A stretch of 64,000 nucleotides of DNA, taken from the NCBI GenBank assembly GCA_963813485.1, contig CAWEZE010000021.1:1-64000 (forward strand), read 5' to 3'. Both the position numbers and the translations under genes were made by a program. This DNA is from DASQUK01 sp963813485 (GTDB taxonomy: Bacteria > Actinomycetota > Acidimicrobiia > Acidimicrobiales > VFJN01). How positions within the stretch are numbered: the stretch's first letter is position 1; each line of letters begins with the position of its first letter. The notes beneath the pieces are model-generated. The model was not told the DNA's origin. It saw only the letters and a list, made by a program, of their open reading frames with translations, and searched no databases. Positions 21,220 through 30,585 of the stretch are shown here, in pieces.

Positions 21220-23475
21220 CTAGCGGGCCGGCGCGACCTCGACCGGGATTCCGTTGAGGACTGCGTTGCCGGACACCGGGTCGACCAGCTCCTCGTCCGC
21301 CAGCAGGTTGCTGTTGACACCGGCGTAGCGCCGGGCCACCGACAGCTCGACGCCTGGCATGTCGTGTCCCCAGCCGTGGGGGATGCTGACCACACCCGGG
21401 CGGATGGCGTCGGTCACCTCGGCCGGGATCGTGACCGTGCCCGCCCGCGACCTGACCGACGCCGGCTCGCCGTCGACCAAACCCAGACGAGAGGCATCGT
21501 CGGGATGGACGTGGAGCGTGCAACGGGGGCGACCCTTCACCAGCACCTCCACGTTGTGCATCCAGGAGTTGTTGGACCGCAGGTCACGGCGACCGATGAG
21601 CCGCATGCCACCGGCCGGCCGGGCCATGGCCGACCGCATGCGGTCGACGTCCGCCACCAGCGCTTCGGGCGCGAGCTCCACCATGCCCGAGGGCGTGCGC
21701 AGCACGTCCGGGAGGCGCGGCTCGAGCGGACCGAGGTCGACACCATGCGGATGGTCCAGGAGCACGTCGAGGCTGAGCCCACCGGGGTTGGCACCGAAGC
21801 CCTCGCCGTACGGGCCGGTGCGCAGCATGAAGTCGATGATTCGCGGTGGGCCCGTCCGCTCGCCCAGCAGCGCGATGATCTCGTCGACCTCGCGCCCGGC
21901 CACGGGGCTGGTCTCGTCGGCAACGCCGCCCTCTACCAGCGTCCTCAGCACCAGGTCGTCCACCAGGGCCGGATCGGCGTCGGCCCCGAAGCCCTGCAGC
22001 ACCAGCGCGAGCCGGGCCAGCACGTGCCACTCGTCGGGTTGGCCCTCGTCCAGCGGGAGCACCGCGGGGCTGTAGTTGGCCACGTTCCGCACCGCCAGCT
22101 GCAGCAGGGCCAGGTCGTAGTGGGGCCTCTGCAGCGACGTGGGCACCGGCAGGATCACGTCGGCGTGGCGGGTGGTCTCGTTGACGTAGGGGTCGACCGC
22201 CACCATGAACTCGAGCCCCGCCAGGGCCGCGTCCAGGCGCCCGGCGTTGGGGGTGGAGAGCACCGGGTTGCCACCCACGGTCAGCATGGCGCGGATCTGT
22301 CCCTCGCCAGGCGTGTCGATCTCCTCGGCCAGGCAGGCGGTCGGCAGCTCGCCCATCGTCTCGCCCAGGCCACGGACCCGGCTGCGGCGGCGGTGCAGCT
22401 TGAGCCCCCGGCCGTAGCGGGGCGTGCCCCGGGTGTTGGCGGCGCCGGCAGCGGCTGTTGCGAACATGGCACCGCCGGGGCGGTCGAGGTTGCCCGTCAG
22501 CACGTTGAGCACGTCGACCAACCACGACGTCAGCGTGCCGAACTCGGCCGTGGTGGTGCCGATGCGCCCGTAGACGCAGGCCGACGGCGCGGCCGCCAGG
22601 TCGTGCGCCAGCCCGCGGATCTCCTCGGGGTCCAGGCCGGTCGCCGGCGCCACCGCCTCCGGCGTGAACGCGTCGGCCAGCCGGACCACCTCGTCGACCC
22701 CCGTGACATAGGGCTCGAGCCGGTCGAGCCCGATCAGCCGGTCGCCAGCCAGCACGTTGACCAGCGCCATGAGCAGGAAGGGATCGGTGCCGGGCCGGAT
22801 CGCGAGGTGCCGGCTCGCGACCTCGGCCGTCTGGGTCCGGCGGGGATCGACGACGACGAGCCGTCCACCCCGATCGAGCAGCGCCTCGATGCGCCCCGGC
22901 CAGTCGGGGGCGGTCGCCAGGCTGCCGTTGGAGGCGTAGGGGTTGGCGCCGAGCATCAGCAGGAAGTCGGTGCGGTCGACGTCGGGCACCGGCACCGTGA
23001 GCGCCCCGCCGAACATGAGGCCCGCGGACACTTCCTTGGGTCGCTGGTCGACGGTGCTGGCCGAGAACACGTTGGTGGTGCCCAAGGCGCGGATGAGCGG
23101 CCGCAGGAAGATCAGCGCGGCCAACGAATGGGCGTTGGGGTTGCCGAGGTAGATGCCGACGGCGTCGCGGCCGTGCCGCTCGACGATCGGCAACAGCCGG
23201 CGCTCGACCTCGGCGAACGCCTCGTCCCAACTCGCCGGCTCGAACCGGCCGTCTCGCTTGACCAGCGGCCCGCGCAGCCAGTCCGGATCCTCGTGGAGCT
23301 GGCGCAGCGTCGAGCCCTTCGGGCAGATGAAGCCGTGGCTGAACACGTCGTCGCGGTCACCGCGGATGCGGCCCACCCGCTCCGATCCGTTGTCGCGGTG
23401 CAGGGCGATCTCGAGGCCGCAGCCCGCCTCGCACAGCGGGCAGGTCCGGAATGCGATGCGGGTCTCGCTGCTCAT
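21220..23475 (-). CDS. Molybdopterin-dependent oxidoreductase (FdhA/NarB-like)
   Basis: The 751-residue product is a DMSO-reductase-superfamily enzyme. The N-terminal 4Fe-4S site is CPLCEAGCGLEI with a fourth Cys in FICPKGSTLRQ. Molybdopterin-domain motifs follow (DRTDFLLMLGANPYASNGS, LVVVDPRRTQTA, and the C-terminal molydop-binding domain from about residue 640, with HVHPDDASRLGLVDGEPASV). I chose the ATG at 23475, which has a GGGGGAG site, over an upstream TTG. It stands alone: no electron-transfer subunit, chaperone or cofactor gene is adjacent. It is cytoplasmic in appearance (no Tat signal). Relatives include formate dehydrogenases and assimilatory reductases; the substrate is unresolved. 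Confidence 0.9.
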   Translation of the reverse strand: MSSETRIAFRTCPLCEAGCGLEIALHRDNGSERVGRIRGDRDDVFSHGFICPKGSTLRQLHEDPDWLRGPLVKRDGRFEPASWDEAFAEVERRLLPIVERHGRDAVGIYLGNPNAHSLAALIFLRPLIRALGTTNVFSASTVDQRPKEVSAGLMFGGALTVPVPDVDRTDFLLMLGANPYASNGSLATAPDWPGRIEALLDRGGRLVVVDPRRTQTAEVASRHLAIRPGTDPFLLMALVNVLAGDRLIGLDRLEPYVTGVDEVVRLADAFTPEAVAPATGLDPEEIRGLAHDLAAAPSACVYGRIGTTTAEFGTLTSWLVDVLNVLTGNLDRPGGAMFATAAAGAANTRGTPRYGRGLKLHRRRSRVRGLGETMGELPTACLAEEIDTPGEGQIRAMLTVGGNPVLSTPNAGRLDAALAGLEFMVAVDPYVNETTRHADVILPVPTSLQRPHYDLALLQLAVRNVANYSPAVLPLDEGQPDEWHVLARLALVLQGFGADADPALVDDLVLRTLVEGGVADETSPVAGREVDEIIALLGERTGPPRIIDFMLRTGPYGEGFGANPGGLSLDVLLDHPHGVDLGPLEPRLPDVLRTPSGMVELAPEALVADVDRMRSAMARPAGGMRLIGRRDLRSNNSWMHNVEVLVKGRPRCTLHVHPDDASRLGLVDGEPASVRSRAGTVTIPAEVTDAIRPGVVSIPHGWGHDMPGVELSVARRYAGVNSNLLADEELVDPVSGNAVLNGIPVEVAPAR

Positions 23476-23515
23476 CTCCCCCAACTAACTTCCTGGTCGC
23501 GTGTACAAGCCGTCG

Positions 23516-23724
23516 ATGATCGCTCGGCCCCGCCTCGAGCACCGGCTCGACGGCGCGCTGGGCGTCGCCTCACCTGCGTGGTCGCGGGGCCGGGCTTCGG
23601 CAAGACGACGCTGCTCACCCGTTGGGCGGCCGGCACCGCGTCCGCGTGGCACGGCCTCGGTCCGGGGGATCGGACCCTCGGCGGACTGATCCGGCGTGTC
23701 ACCGATGTGCTCAGGGTCCCGTGA
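23516..23724 (+). pseudogene. Remnant of a MalT/LuxR-type ATPase regulator
   Basis: The start MIARPRLEHRLDGALG, then after a frame change near 23565 RRLTCVVAGPGFGKTTLLTRWA, is the N-terminus of large signal-transduction ATPases with a LuxR output (MalT type, about 900 residues). The P-loop GPGFGKTTLL is intact, but the frame ends after some 70 residues at 23724. No downstream part is found before the sugar isomerase gene. This is a truncated relic, probably left by a deletion. Confidence 0.65.
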
Positions 23725-23739
23725 ATTCGGTGGCGGTTT

Positions 23740-23767
23740 CGCCGGCCTGTGGCGGACAGGGCCGGCG
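23740..23767. repeat. Inverted repeat in the gap after the MalT remnant
   Basis: CGCCGGCC at 23740-23747 pairs perfectly with GGCCGGCG at 23760-23767 around a 12-base loop. Nothing else is seen in the 150 bases between the remnant and the convergent isomerase gene. It could end transcription from either side. Confidence 0.45.
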
Positions 23768-23875
23768 ACCGGCCGGGTGGCGCCGTGGTGATCCCCAGCG
23801 GTGGGCGGAGGATCCCTCGGGCGGGGCGGGGCCACCCGGCCCATCCCCTCCGCGTTGCGACTGCCTCGGTCGGGG

Positions 23876-24922
23876 CTAGCCCGCGAGCGCCCGCTTCATG
23901 TCCTCGAGGACCGGGACGGGGCCCGGGTCGATGCCCTCCCGGGTGGCCATGTGCAGCGACACGAAGTCGCCGACCAGTGTGAGGTCGAACAGCTGGGCGA
24001 GCGGGCCCTCCCCGACCGCTCGCACCTCGACCACGTCGTGCACCACCTCGGCCATGATCTCCCGCACCAGCTCGAACCGCCGCAGCTCCTGCGGGTGCTC
24101 CTCGTCGTGGCGCAGCTCCACCAACGTGAACACCTGGCGGGTCATGTCGCCGTGCTGGCCCCAGCCGCAGATCTCGTTGTGGCACAGCTCCGGGATCGTC
24201 GCCGCGAAAGCCGGGGCCTTGGCGTTCTCGTTGACCTGTGCCTTCCAGCGCTGGGCTGCGACGCTGCCCAGGGGACCGGCACCGAAGACGAGCGGCACCG
24301 TCCGGCCTATGGTCCGGGCGATCCGAGGCGCCAGGTCCCCCGAGACCAAGGCGTCGCGCCGGGCTCGCAGGCGGGCCACCGCGGCGTCGATCCACGAGGA
24401 TGCACCCGGGAAGAGCCCCACCTGCTCGAGCACCATCAGCATGGGGACCGCCAGCGCCCCCAGGCCCGCCCGAGGCATCGGGATGTCGCCGGGCAGCGGG
24501 ATGTGGGGCGCCTGCCAGGCCGGCGCCAGCTCGCCCAACTGCCCGCCCACCGAGACCACGACCATGCGGGCGCCCGCGGCGGCGGCCGCCTGTGCCGCCT
24601 CGATCGTCTCCTCGGTATCGCCGGAGAAGGACACCGCGAAGCACAGGGTGCCGGGACCGACGAAGGACGGCGGGGCGTAGCCCTTGGAGACCAGCATGGG
24701 CACCGGCACGAAGGGCCCGCCGATGGCCGTCACCACATCGCCGGCGATGCCGCTGCCGCCCATGCCCAGCACCATCACGTTGTCGATCTCGTCGCCGCGG
24801 GGCAACCCCGCCACCGATGCGGCCGCGCCGACGCTGGCCGCCACCTGCTCCGGGAATGCCCGGGCCAAGCCGAACATGTCGAGACTGTCGAGTACGTCGT
24901 CGTCCAGCAGGCCCACCATCAC
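23876..24922 (-). CDS. SIS-domain bifunctional phosphoglucose/phosphomannose isomerase
   Basis: The 348-residue protein has the double-SIS layout of archaeal and actinobacterial Pgi/Pmi enzymes, which interconvert fructose-6-P with glucose-6-P or mannose-6-P. The first SIS site is VMVLGMGGSGIAGDVV, followed by CFAVSFSGDTEETIEA. The C-terminal half carries ELCHNEICGW and ends LHMATREGIDPGPVPVLEDMK. Its ATG overlaps the stop of the Trm112-like gene (ATGA), and manB is next upstream. This order is the one found around manB in mycobacteria. It feeds the mannose-1-phosphate branch. Confidence 0.88.
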   Translation of the reverse strand: MMVGLLDDDVLDSLDMFGLARAFPEQVAASVGAAASVAGLPRGDEIDNVMVLGMGGSGIAGDVVTAIGGPFVPVPMLVSKGYAPPSFVGPGTLCFAVSFSGDTEETIEAAQAAAAAGARMVVVSVGGQLGELAPAWQAPHIPLPGDIPMPRAGLGALAVPMLMVLEQVGLFPGASSWIDAAVARLRARRDALVSGDLAPRIARTIGRTVPLVFGAGPLGSVAAQRWKAQVNENAKAPAFAATIPELCHNEICGWGQHGDMTRQVFTLVELRHDEEHPQELRRFELVREIMAEVVHDVVEVRAVGEGPLAQLFDLTLVGDFVSLHMATREGIDPGPVPVLEDMKRALAG

Positions 24923-25155
24923 GCCTCGAACGTGGGCTTGATGCCCTCGGCGTCGGCCTTGGCCATCAGCCGCTCGTGGTCGCTGTCGTCGACGGTCTCG
25001 GCTTCGTCGATCAGCATGATCGGGATGTCCTCGCGGATGGCGTAGCGCCGCTTCAGGCGGGGGTTGTAGAGCGTGTCCTCATCGGCGAAGTAGAGCAGCG
25101 GGCCCTTGTCCTCGGGACAGGCCAGGATCTCGAGGAGCTGGGGGTCGAGTGCCAT
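24919..25155 (-). CDS. Trm112-family small protein
   Basis: The 78-residue protein begins MALDPQLLEILACPEDKGPLLYF, the normal pattern of Trm112-like (YcaR/UPF0434) proteins. In others of the family a second Cys pair binds zinc; here only one Cys is present (Cys13), so zinc binding may be lost. In eukaryotes and archaea Trm112 activates methyltransferases; in bacteria the role is unsettled. It has an AAAGGATG ribosome-binding site and lies between manB and the SIS isomerase with almost no spacing, clearly in one operon. Confidence 0.88.
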   Translation of the reverse strand: MALDPQLLEILACPEDKGPLLYFADEDTLYNPRLKRRYAIREDIPIMLIDEAETVDDSDHERLMAKADAEGIKPTFEA

Positions 25156-25159
25156 CGGG

Positions 25160-26521
25160 TCATCCTTTGGTGATCAGTTCCCGGACCTCGGCGACGTGGG
25201 TGTCGACGGCGGAGCGGGTTGGAGCTTCGAGGTTGAGCCGCAGCAACGGCTCTGTGTTCGACGGCCGCAGGTTGAACCACCAGTCGCCAAGGTCGACGGT
25301 GAGACCGTCGACGCGGTCCTGGGCGGCACCCGGATAGGCCGCGGCAACCCGGTCGATGACCGCCGCGGGGTCGTCGACCGACGTGTTGATCTCGCCGGAC
25401 GCCGCGTAGCGGTCGAACGGCTGGCGCAGTTGGGACAAGGGGACGCCCGCCTTGCAGATCCGCTCGAGCACGACCAGGGCGGCGATGCTGCCGGAGTCGG
25501 CACGGAAGTTGTCCCGGAAGTAATAGTGCGCCGAGTGCTCGCCGCCGAACGCGGCGCCCGTCTCGGCCATGACCTGCTTGATGAACGAGTGGCCGACGCG
25601 CGTCCGGACCGGGGTGCCGCCGTGCTCGTGCACGACCTCGGGCACCGCCTTGGAGCAGATGAGGTTGTACAGGATGGTGGCCCCCGGTTCCCGCTCGAGG
25701 ATGCCGGTGGCGACGATCGAGGTGGTGGTCGATCCCGACAGCGGCTCGCCCTGGTCGTCGACCAGGAACACCCGGTCGGCATCCCCGTCGAAGGCGAGGC
25801 CCACGTCGGCACCCGTGGCCCGCACCCGGGCCTGGAGGTCACGCAGGTTCTCGGGCTGGATGGGATCGGCCGGGTGGTTGGGGAATGCACCGTCGAGCTC
25901 CGGGTAGAGCAGGTCCAGCTCGAACGGCAGGCCTTCGAACACCTTGGGGACGACGAGCCCACCCATGCCGTTGGCGGTGTCGGCCACGACCTTCAAGGGA
26001 CGCAGGGCGCTCACGTCGACGAACGACCGCACGTGCCGTGCGAAGTCGTCCAGGAGGTCGAGGGGCTCGATGCGCCCGGCCTCGGTGGGCGCAGCGGCCA
26101 CCCCGGAGGCCACGAGGCGCTGGATCTCGTCCAGGCCGGTGTCCTGGCCGACCGGGCGGGCGCCCGCGAGACACAGCTTGATGCCGTTGTACCGGGCCGG
26201 GTTGTGCGACGCCGTGAACATCGCCCCCGGGGCATCGAGCGACCCGGCGGCGAAGTACACGAGATCGGTCGACGCCAGTCCCAGGTCGACCACGTCGAGA
26301 CCCTGATGCTGCACTCCTTCGGCGAACGCGCACGCCAGCTCGACCCCACTCGGGCGCATGTCGCGGGCCACGAGGACACGTCGCGGCTTGTGGCCCTCAG
26401 GGTGGTCGAGCACGAAGTGGCCGAATGCGGCGCCGATCTGTTCGCAGAGGGCGGCGTCGATCTGGTCGGGGACGATTCCCCGGACGTCGTAGGCCTTGAA
26501 GATCGTGTCCAGATCCGCCAT
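25160..26521 (-). CDS. manB: Phosphomannomutase/phosphoglucomutase
   Basis: The 453-residue protein is an alpha-D-phosphohexomutase that converts mannose-6-P to mannose-1-P. It starts MADLDTIFKAYDVRGIVPD, has the phosphoserine loop FTASHNPARYNGIKLC, the metal loop GLAFDGDADRVFLVDDQG, the sugar-binding GGEHSAHYYF, and the C-terminal phosphate loop RPSNTEPLLRLNLEA. I chose the ATG at 26521; an upstream extension to 26557 lacks similarity. Its product supplies the ManC-like transferase at 50.4 kb. It leads the short operon with the Trm112-like and SIS genes. Confidence 0.95.
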   Translation of the reverse strand: MADLDTIFKAYDVRGIVPDQIDAALCEQIGAAFGHFVLDHPEGHKPRRVLVARDMRPSGVELACAFAEGVQHQGLDVVDLGLASTDLVYFAAGSLDAPGAMFTASHNPARYNGIKLCLAGARPVGQDTGLDEIQRLVASGVAAAPTEAGRIEPLDLLDDFARHVRSFVDVSALRPLKVVADTANGMGGLVVPKVFEGLPFELDLLYPELDGAFPNHPADPIQPENLRDLQARVRATGADVGLAFDGDADRVFLVDDQGEPLSGSTTTSIVATGILEREPGATILYNLICSKAVPEVVHEHGGTPVRTRVGHSFIKQVMAETGAAFGGEHSAHYYFRDNFRADSGSIAALVVLERICKAGVPLSQLRQPFDRYAASGEINTSVDDPAAVIDRVAAAYPGAAQDRVDGLTVDLGDWWFNLRPSNTEPLLRLNLEAPTRSAVDTHVAEVRELITKG

Positions 26522-26573
26522 GCGGCGCCCCAAGCTAGTGCCCCGGCAGGTCGCCAATGTTGCCTGCAGGGCG

Positions 26574-27795
26574 CTAGTCCGACGGGACGGCCGGGCTTGG
26601 CTCCCCTCGGGGCGCCTCGAGGGTCGGGGGAGCGTCGCCGTGCGCCTCGTACTCCCCTTGCGGCCGACCAGTGGCGGATCCGCACCAGGTCCAACACGAG
26701 GCGGCCGGCGTCCCGGCCTTCCCGCACCGTCGAACGACGCGTGTTGACGACCTCCACCGGCACCTCCACCAGGGACAGCTGGTGGCGCTCGACGAGGTGC
26801 AAGACCTCGATGTCGAAGGCGAACCCGTCGACCCGGGTGCGGCCGAACACGAACGTGGCCACGTCGGAGCGGAACCCCTTGAGCCCACCCTGTGTGTCGC
26901 GATAGCTGCCGAGGAGCACCACGTAGCCCAGCCAGTTGATGATCCGGCTGCCCAGCGCCCGCAGTGGCGAGGGCGCTGCCAGGATGCGGCTGCCGGGATG
27001 GCGCCGGTCCCCGATGGCCACGTCCCAGCCGTCCTCGATGGCGGCGAGGATCCGACGGAGCTGGTCGGGGGCGTATGCGAGGTCGGCGTCGGTGAAGGCG
27101 ACGGTCCGGCCGCGGGCCGCCAGCACGCCGGTGCGCACCGCCGCGCCCTTGCCGCGGTTGTGGGGCTGAACCACGACCTGGTCGGCCCCGGCGGCCAGGG
27201 CGGCGTCGGCGGTGGCGTCCGAGGACCCGTCGTCCACCACGATCACCTCGTAGCCCCCGGACTCCCGGATGTCGTCCAGCGCCTCTCCCAGCCGGCGGAC
27301 GGTCTCACCGATGCGGTCGGCCTCGCCGTAGGCGGGCACGACCACGCTGAGACGGAGGTCGCCGGGCGGCTCCGGCCTCACCCACCGAACCCGCCGCGCG
27401 GACGTCAGTTCGGCGACCAGGACCCAGCGGTACCCGACGAGCCGCACGGCCCCGGCCGCCACCAGCGCCACGACCTTGGCCTCGATCAGCGCCGTCGTCG
27501 ACGAGAAGCCGGTGCCCGCGAACAGTGCCCGCAGCACCGCGACGTCCACCAGGGCCGCGATGGCCGCCACGCCGACGAATGCGGTGGGAATCTCGACCCA
27601 GCGGACGTACGGATCGCTCCGGAAGGTGACGACCCGGTGCAGCACGTACGACAGGGCGCTGGCCGCGGCGATGGCCACGAGGTCGGCCACGACGAGGATC
27701 CAGCCCAGCACCTGCCGAAACAGCACCAGCAACCCGACGTCCACCAGCGTGGGCACCAGCGCCACAGCGATGAAGCGCCGGATCGTCCCGGTCAC
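26574..27795 (-). pseudogene. GtrA-domain plus family-2 glycosyltransferase, late frame break
   Basis: The N-terminal 130 residues (TIRRFIAVALVPTLVDVGLL onward, four helices) are a GtrA-like flippase domain. The next 240 residues are a GT2 enzyme of the dolichol-phosphate mannose synthase type, with RLSVVVPAYGEADRIGETV, VIVVDDGSSDATADAA, AAVRTGVLAARGRTVAFTDADL and DTQGGLKGFRSD. A polyprenyl-phosphate sugar synthase/flippase is inferred. The GTG at 27795 overlaps the stop of the upstream membrane gene. Near 26660 homology moves one frame, from RIRHWSA to QGEYEAHGDAPPTLEA, ending at 26574. Without that shift the frame would run antisense deep into manB, so the break lies only in the last 30 residues and may not destroy activity. 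Confidence 0.8.
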
Positions 27796-30584
27796 GGCCC
27801 CGATTCTGGTGCCGTGTCGCGCTCCCGGGAGTGGAACCGGTAGACGCCGGCTCGCACGAGCAGCACCAGGCCCACGACGCCCAGCGCCGTCAGCGCGTAC
27901 GACAGCCACTCCACACCCGTGCGCCCGTAGGTCAGCTCGACATGGGTGTCGGTCGGGATCACCACCATGAAGTTGGGTGCCACCCGGTAGGGGCCTTCCG
28001 CGCCCGACGCCTTCCAGTTGGGGAAGTACGACATCTTCACCAGGACCGGCTCACCCACCCGATCGACGTCGAACGAGATGCTCTCCTCGTCGATCACGGG
28101 ATTCGACACCTCCACCGGATCGAGTGGCCGGGCCGTCGGGTGCTCCCCCACCGCGACCCGCTGCCAGTCGTCGGGCCCGCTCCTCGCCAGTGGTACCTCC
28201 CACCACGTCGGGTCGGTGAACCACTGGATGGCCGGCCCGTAGAAGCGCCCGGACCCGTCGCGGGGCTCCTCCATCCACTCCCGCTGGGTGTCGTCGACGC
28301 CGGTGAGCACGGCCGGCTCGTTCGCGAGGGGCTGGACGACCTCGCTGTCGGCCACCTCGAAGATGGCCCATGGCCCGGATTCGGCGATCTCGGTGAGCTC
28401 GGAATTCGAGCGGGCCTGGCTGATTGCATTCTCAGAGGTGGCCATGTAGTAGCGCACGCCCATCATCTGCAAGTGGTCGACGCCCTTGGTGATGTCGAAG
28501 CCGCCATAGGGCAGATCGCGCTGGGCAGCGCTCGGTGCCGTGGACAGCTCCGTCTGCACGAGGAAGTGGTACGGCGTCGTCGCCGAGGCCTCGAAGTACA
28601 GGCCCTCCATCGAGCCGATGCAGCCATCGGTCCAGTGCGGTAGCAGCATGAGCGCCATGGGTGTGCCGTAGCGATCGAGTTCCCGCTCGTACTCCCAGAA
28701 GGCCCGACCGCAGCCCTCGTCCTCCCCCACCTGCTGCATGGTGCGGACCAGGTCGTAGTACTCGCGGTACGAGTCCTTCAGCTCGTACCCCGTGTAGTTC
28801 CACTTGGCCCAAGAGGTCACGAAGCTCTCCGGCGTGCCCGTCGTCGCCCACGGGCTGAAGCTCGGCCACCGGTAACCGGCGGTCGTCACGCCGTCATTGG
28901 CGGTGACCCGCTCGCTGAACGGCAACGCCCCCAGCGGCAGGCCCACGACGACCAGCACCACCGCCAGCGACCCGAGCGCAGTGAGCGCCCCCGCGCCGGC
29001 GGGCTCCCGCCGGTCCGCCCGCGACAGCTGCATGACCGTACGCATCGTCTCCGCGACGGCGACCGCAGCCAGCAGCATGGCCGTCAGGTAGTAGAAGGGC
29101 AGGAGGCGCCCGTTCCACAGTCGACCCTCGGGGACCACCACGAAGGCGATCCCCACGGCCACCGTGAGGGCCAGCAGGAAGATGCCGATCCGCAGGCGCA
29201 ACGCCAGGCTCAGCACCGCGCCCACGAGGGCCAGAGCGAACACCCAGCGGAGGTCGACGTCCGGCGTGCGGTAGGGGAACAGGTGCTGCAACCACTCGCG
29301 GAACCGTGAGAGGTCGGGGTCGGCGTAGGGCAGCTTCTCCCAGCCCATGTCGTTGAGGTAGGCGCGCCGGAGGTAGAAGGGCGCCACCCAGAAGGCCGAC
29401 AGCAGCCCACCCACCACCAGCGTCGGCGCCAGCCAGCGCACGCTCTCCGACAGCAGCCAGAGGCCGGCGAGCGCCGCCAACACCCCGAGGCCGGCGAGGG
29501 CCAGCGGGCCGGTCTCGGACGGGGCCCCCAGCGCCAGGCCGGCCAAGGCCAGGACAGCACCCCCGCCGATCAGCCAGAGCCCCGGTACGAGGGGGGCCGT
29601 CGAGCGCCGGAACCGCACCATGACGGCCACCGCAGTGGCCGCCAACACCCAGAACGCGGGGATGAGGTGGCACAGCCCGGTCAGCGCCAGCAGGACGGCG
29701 GCGAGCGCCCGGTGCTCGCCGGTGCGCAGGCCCCGGATCATCACGCCCAGGTACAGGATCCCGAGGCTGAGCGACATCGAGAAGGCGAACTCCCCGGCCA
29801 GCGTCGAGGCGACGTTGCCGCCATAGATGGTGAAGCCCCGGTAGAAGAGGAAGGGCAGCGTCGCCACCGCCATCACCGCCGGGGTCGGGAAGCGGGCGCC
29901 GGCCAGGCGACCGAAGGCGTAGACCGCCAGCGGAAGCGTGACCACCCCGCTGACGCTCACGAGCTTGAAGGCGACCCCGTAGGGCAACCCGACCAGGGCG
30001 AAGGCAAGCACGGCCAAGGCGATGGCCAGGTTGCGCAGGCGGGGGAGGTGGCGTTGCCATACCGCCAGAGCGACGAAGCCGACCCCCACGATCGCCGGCA
30101 GCCACGCCGCCGATCCATGGATCCCGGCGTCGAGCACGACGATCAGTAGCGACGGCACCACCATGTAGAACTGGAACGCCGGGAAGCCCGCGTACCAGTC
30201 GGGCGTCCATCCCGCGAGCTGCAGGCTGGGCAGCAAGTGGTCCCGCAGGTAGGCAGGCGCCCATACATGGGCGCCCATGTCGCCACCCGCGGGCGTGGTG
30301 TTCCGGACCAGGAGCCCGGGCTGCAGCTGCAGGACTATGAACACGACGCACGCCGCCAGGACGGCGATGTCGACGCCCCAGCGGATCATCCGTCGCCGCC
30401 GGGCCTCCGCCTCCTCGTCGTAGTCCTCGTGGTCGTAGTCCCCGAAGTCGTCCTCGTAGTCGTGGTCCCCGCCGACGCGGTCGCGGTCCTCGACGCGTCC
30501 GGCCTCCCCGACGTCGGCCTCGACGAGGTTCGGGTCGGTCACGGTGCTGACTTCGATGCCCTCGGCATCGGCGTCGGTGCGCAC
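27792..30584 (-). CDS. Large membrane protein with PTPS_related domain
   Basis: The 930-residue protein has an acidic cytoplasmic N-terminus (residues 1-65, rich in Asp/Glu), then about 12-13 helices to residue 560, an extracytoplasmic domain of some 320 residues, and a last helix near residue 905. The early loop TTPAGGDMGAHVWAPAYLRD, then PDWYAGFPAFQFYMVVPS, is the pattern of the family called 6-pyruvoyl-tetrahydropterin synthase-related. That name is historical; members look like GT-C glycosyltransferases or flippase-like envelope proteins. The Asp in GGDMG is the likely key residue by analogy with GT-C loops (inference). It lies directly upstream of the GtrA-GT2 gene. Confidence 0.85.
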   Translation of the reverse strand: MRTDADAEGIEVSTVTDPNLVEADVGEAGRVEDRDRVGGDHDYEDDFGDYDHEDYDEEAEARRRRMIRWGVDIAVLAACVVFIVLQLQPGLLVRNTTPAGGDMGAHVWAPAYLRDHLLPSLQLAGWTPDWYAGFPAFQFYMVVPSLLIVVLDAGIHGSAAWLPAIVGVGFVALAVWQRHLPRLRNLAIALAVLAFALVGLPYGVAFKLVSVSGVVTLPLAVYAFGRLAGARFPTPAVMAVATLPFLFYRGFTIYGGNVASTLAGEFAFSMSLSLGILYLGVMIRGLRTGEHRALAAVLLALTGLCHLIPAFWVLAATAVAVMVRFRRSTAPLVPGLWLIGGGAVLALAGLALGAPSETGPLALAGLGVLAALAGLWLLSESVRWLAPTLVVGGLLSAFWVAPFYLRRAYLNDMGWEKLPYADPDLSRFREWLQHLFPYRTPDVDLRWVFALALVGAVLSLALRLRIGIFLLALTVAVGIAFVVVPEGRLWNGRLLPFYYLTAMLLAAVAVAETMRTVMQLSRADRREPAGAGALTALGSLAVVLVVVGLPLGALPFSERVTANDGVTTAGYRWPSFSPWATTGTPESFVTSWAKWNYTGYELKDSYREYYDLVRTMQQVGEDEGCGRAFWEYERELDRYGTPMALMLLPHWTDGCIGSMEGLYFEASATTPYHFLVQTELSTAPSAAQRDLPYGGFDITKGVDHLQMMGVRYYMATSENAISQARSNSELTEIAESGPWAIFEVADSEVVQPLANEPAVLTGVDDTQREWMEEPRDGSGRFYGPAIQWFTDPTWWEVPLARSGPDDWQRVAVGEHPTARPLDPVEVSNPVIDEESISFDVDRVGEPVLVKMSYFPNWKASGAEGPYRVAPNFMVVIPTDTHVELTYGRTGVEWLSYALTALGVVGLVLLVRAGVYRFHSRERDTAPESGP

Positions 30585-30585
30585 G

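Noticed and set aside
20722..23500. A 1000-residue plus-strand frame opposite the molybdopterin oxidoreductase
   Set aside because: Antisense shadow; only its last 50 codons (from about 23565) carry real similarity, to the MalT-like relic.
26011..26573. A 632-residue open frame running from the GtrA-GT2 gene across manB
   Set aside because: It is the unbroken but wrong frame after the shift near 26660; beyond that point it has no similarity and overlaps intact manB in another frame.
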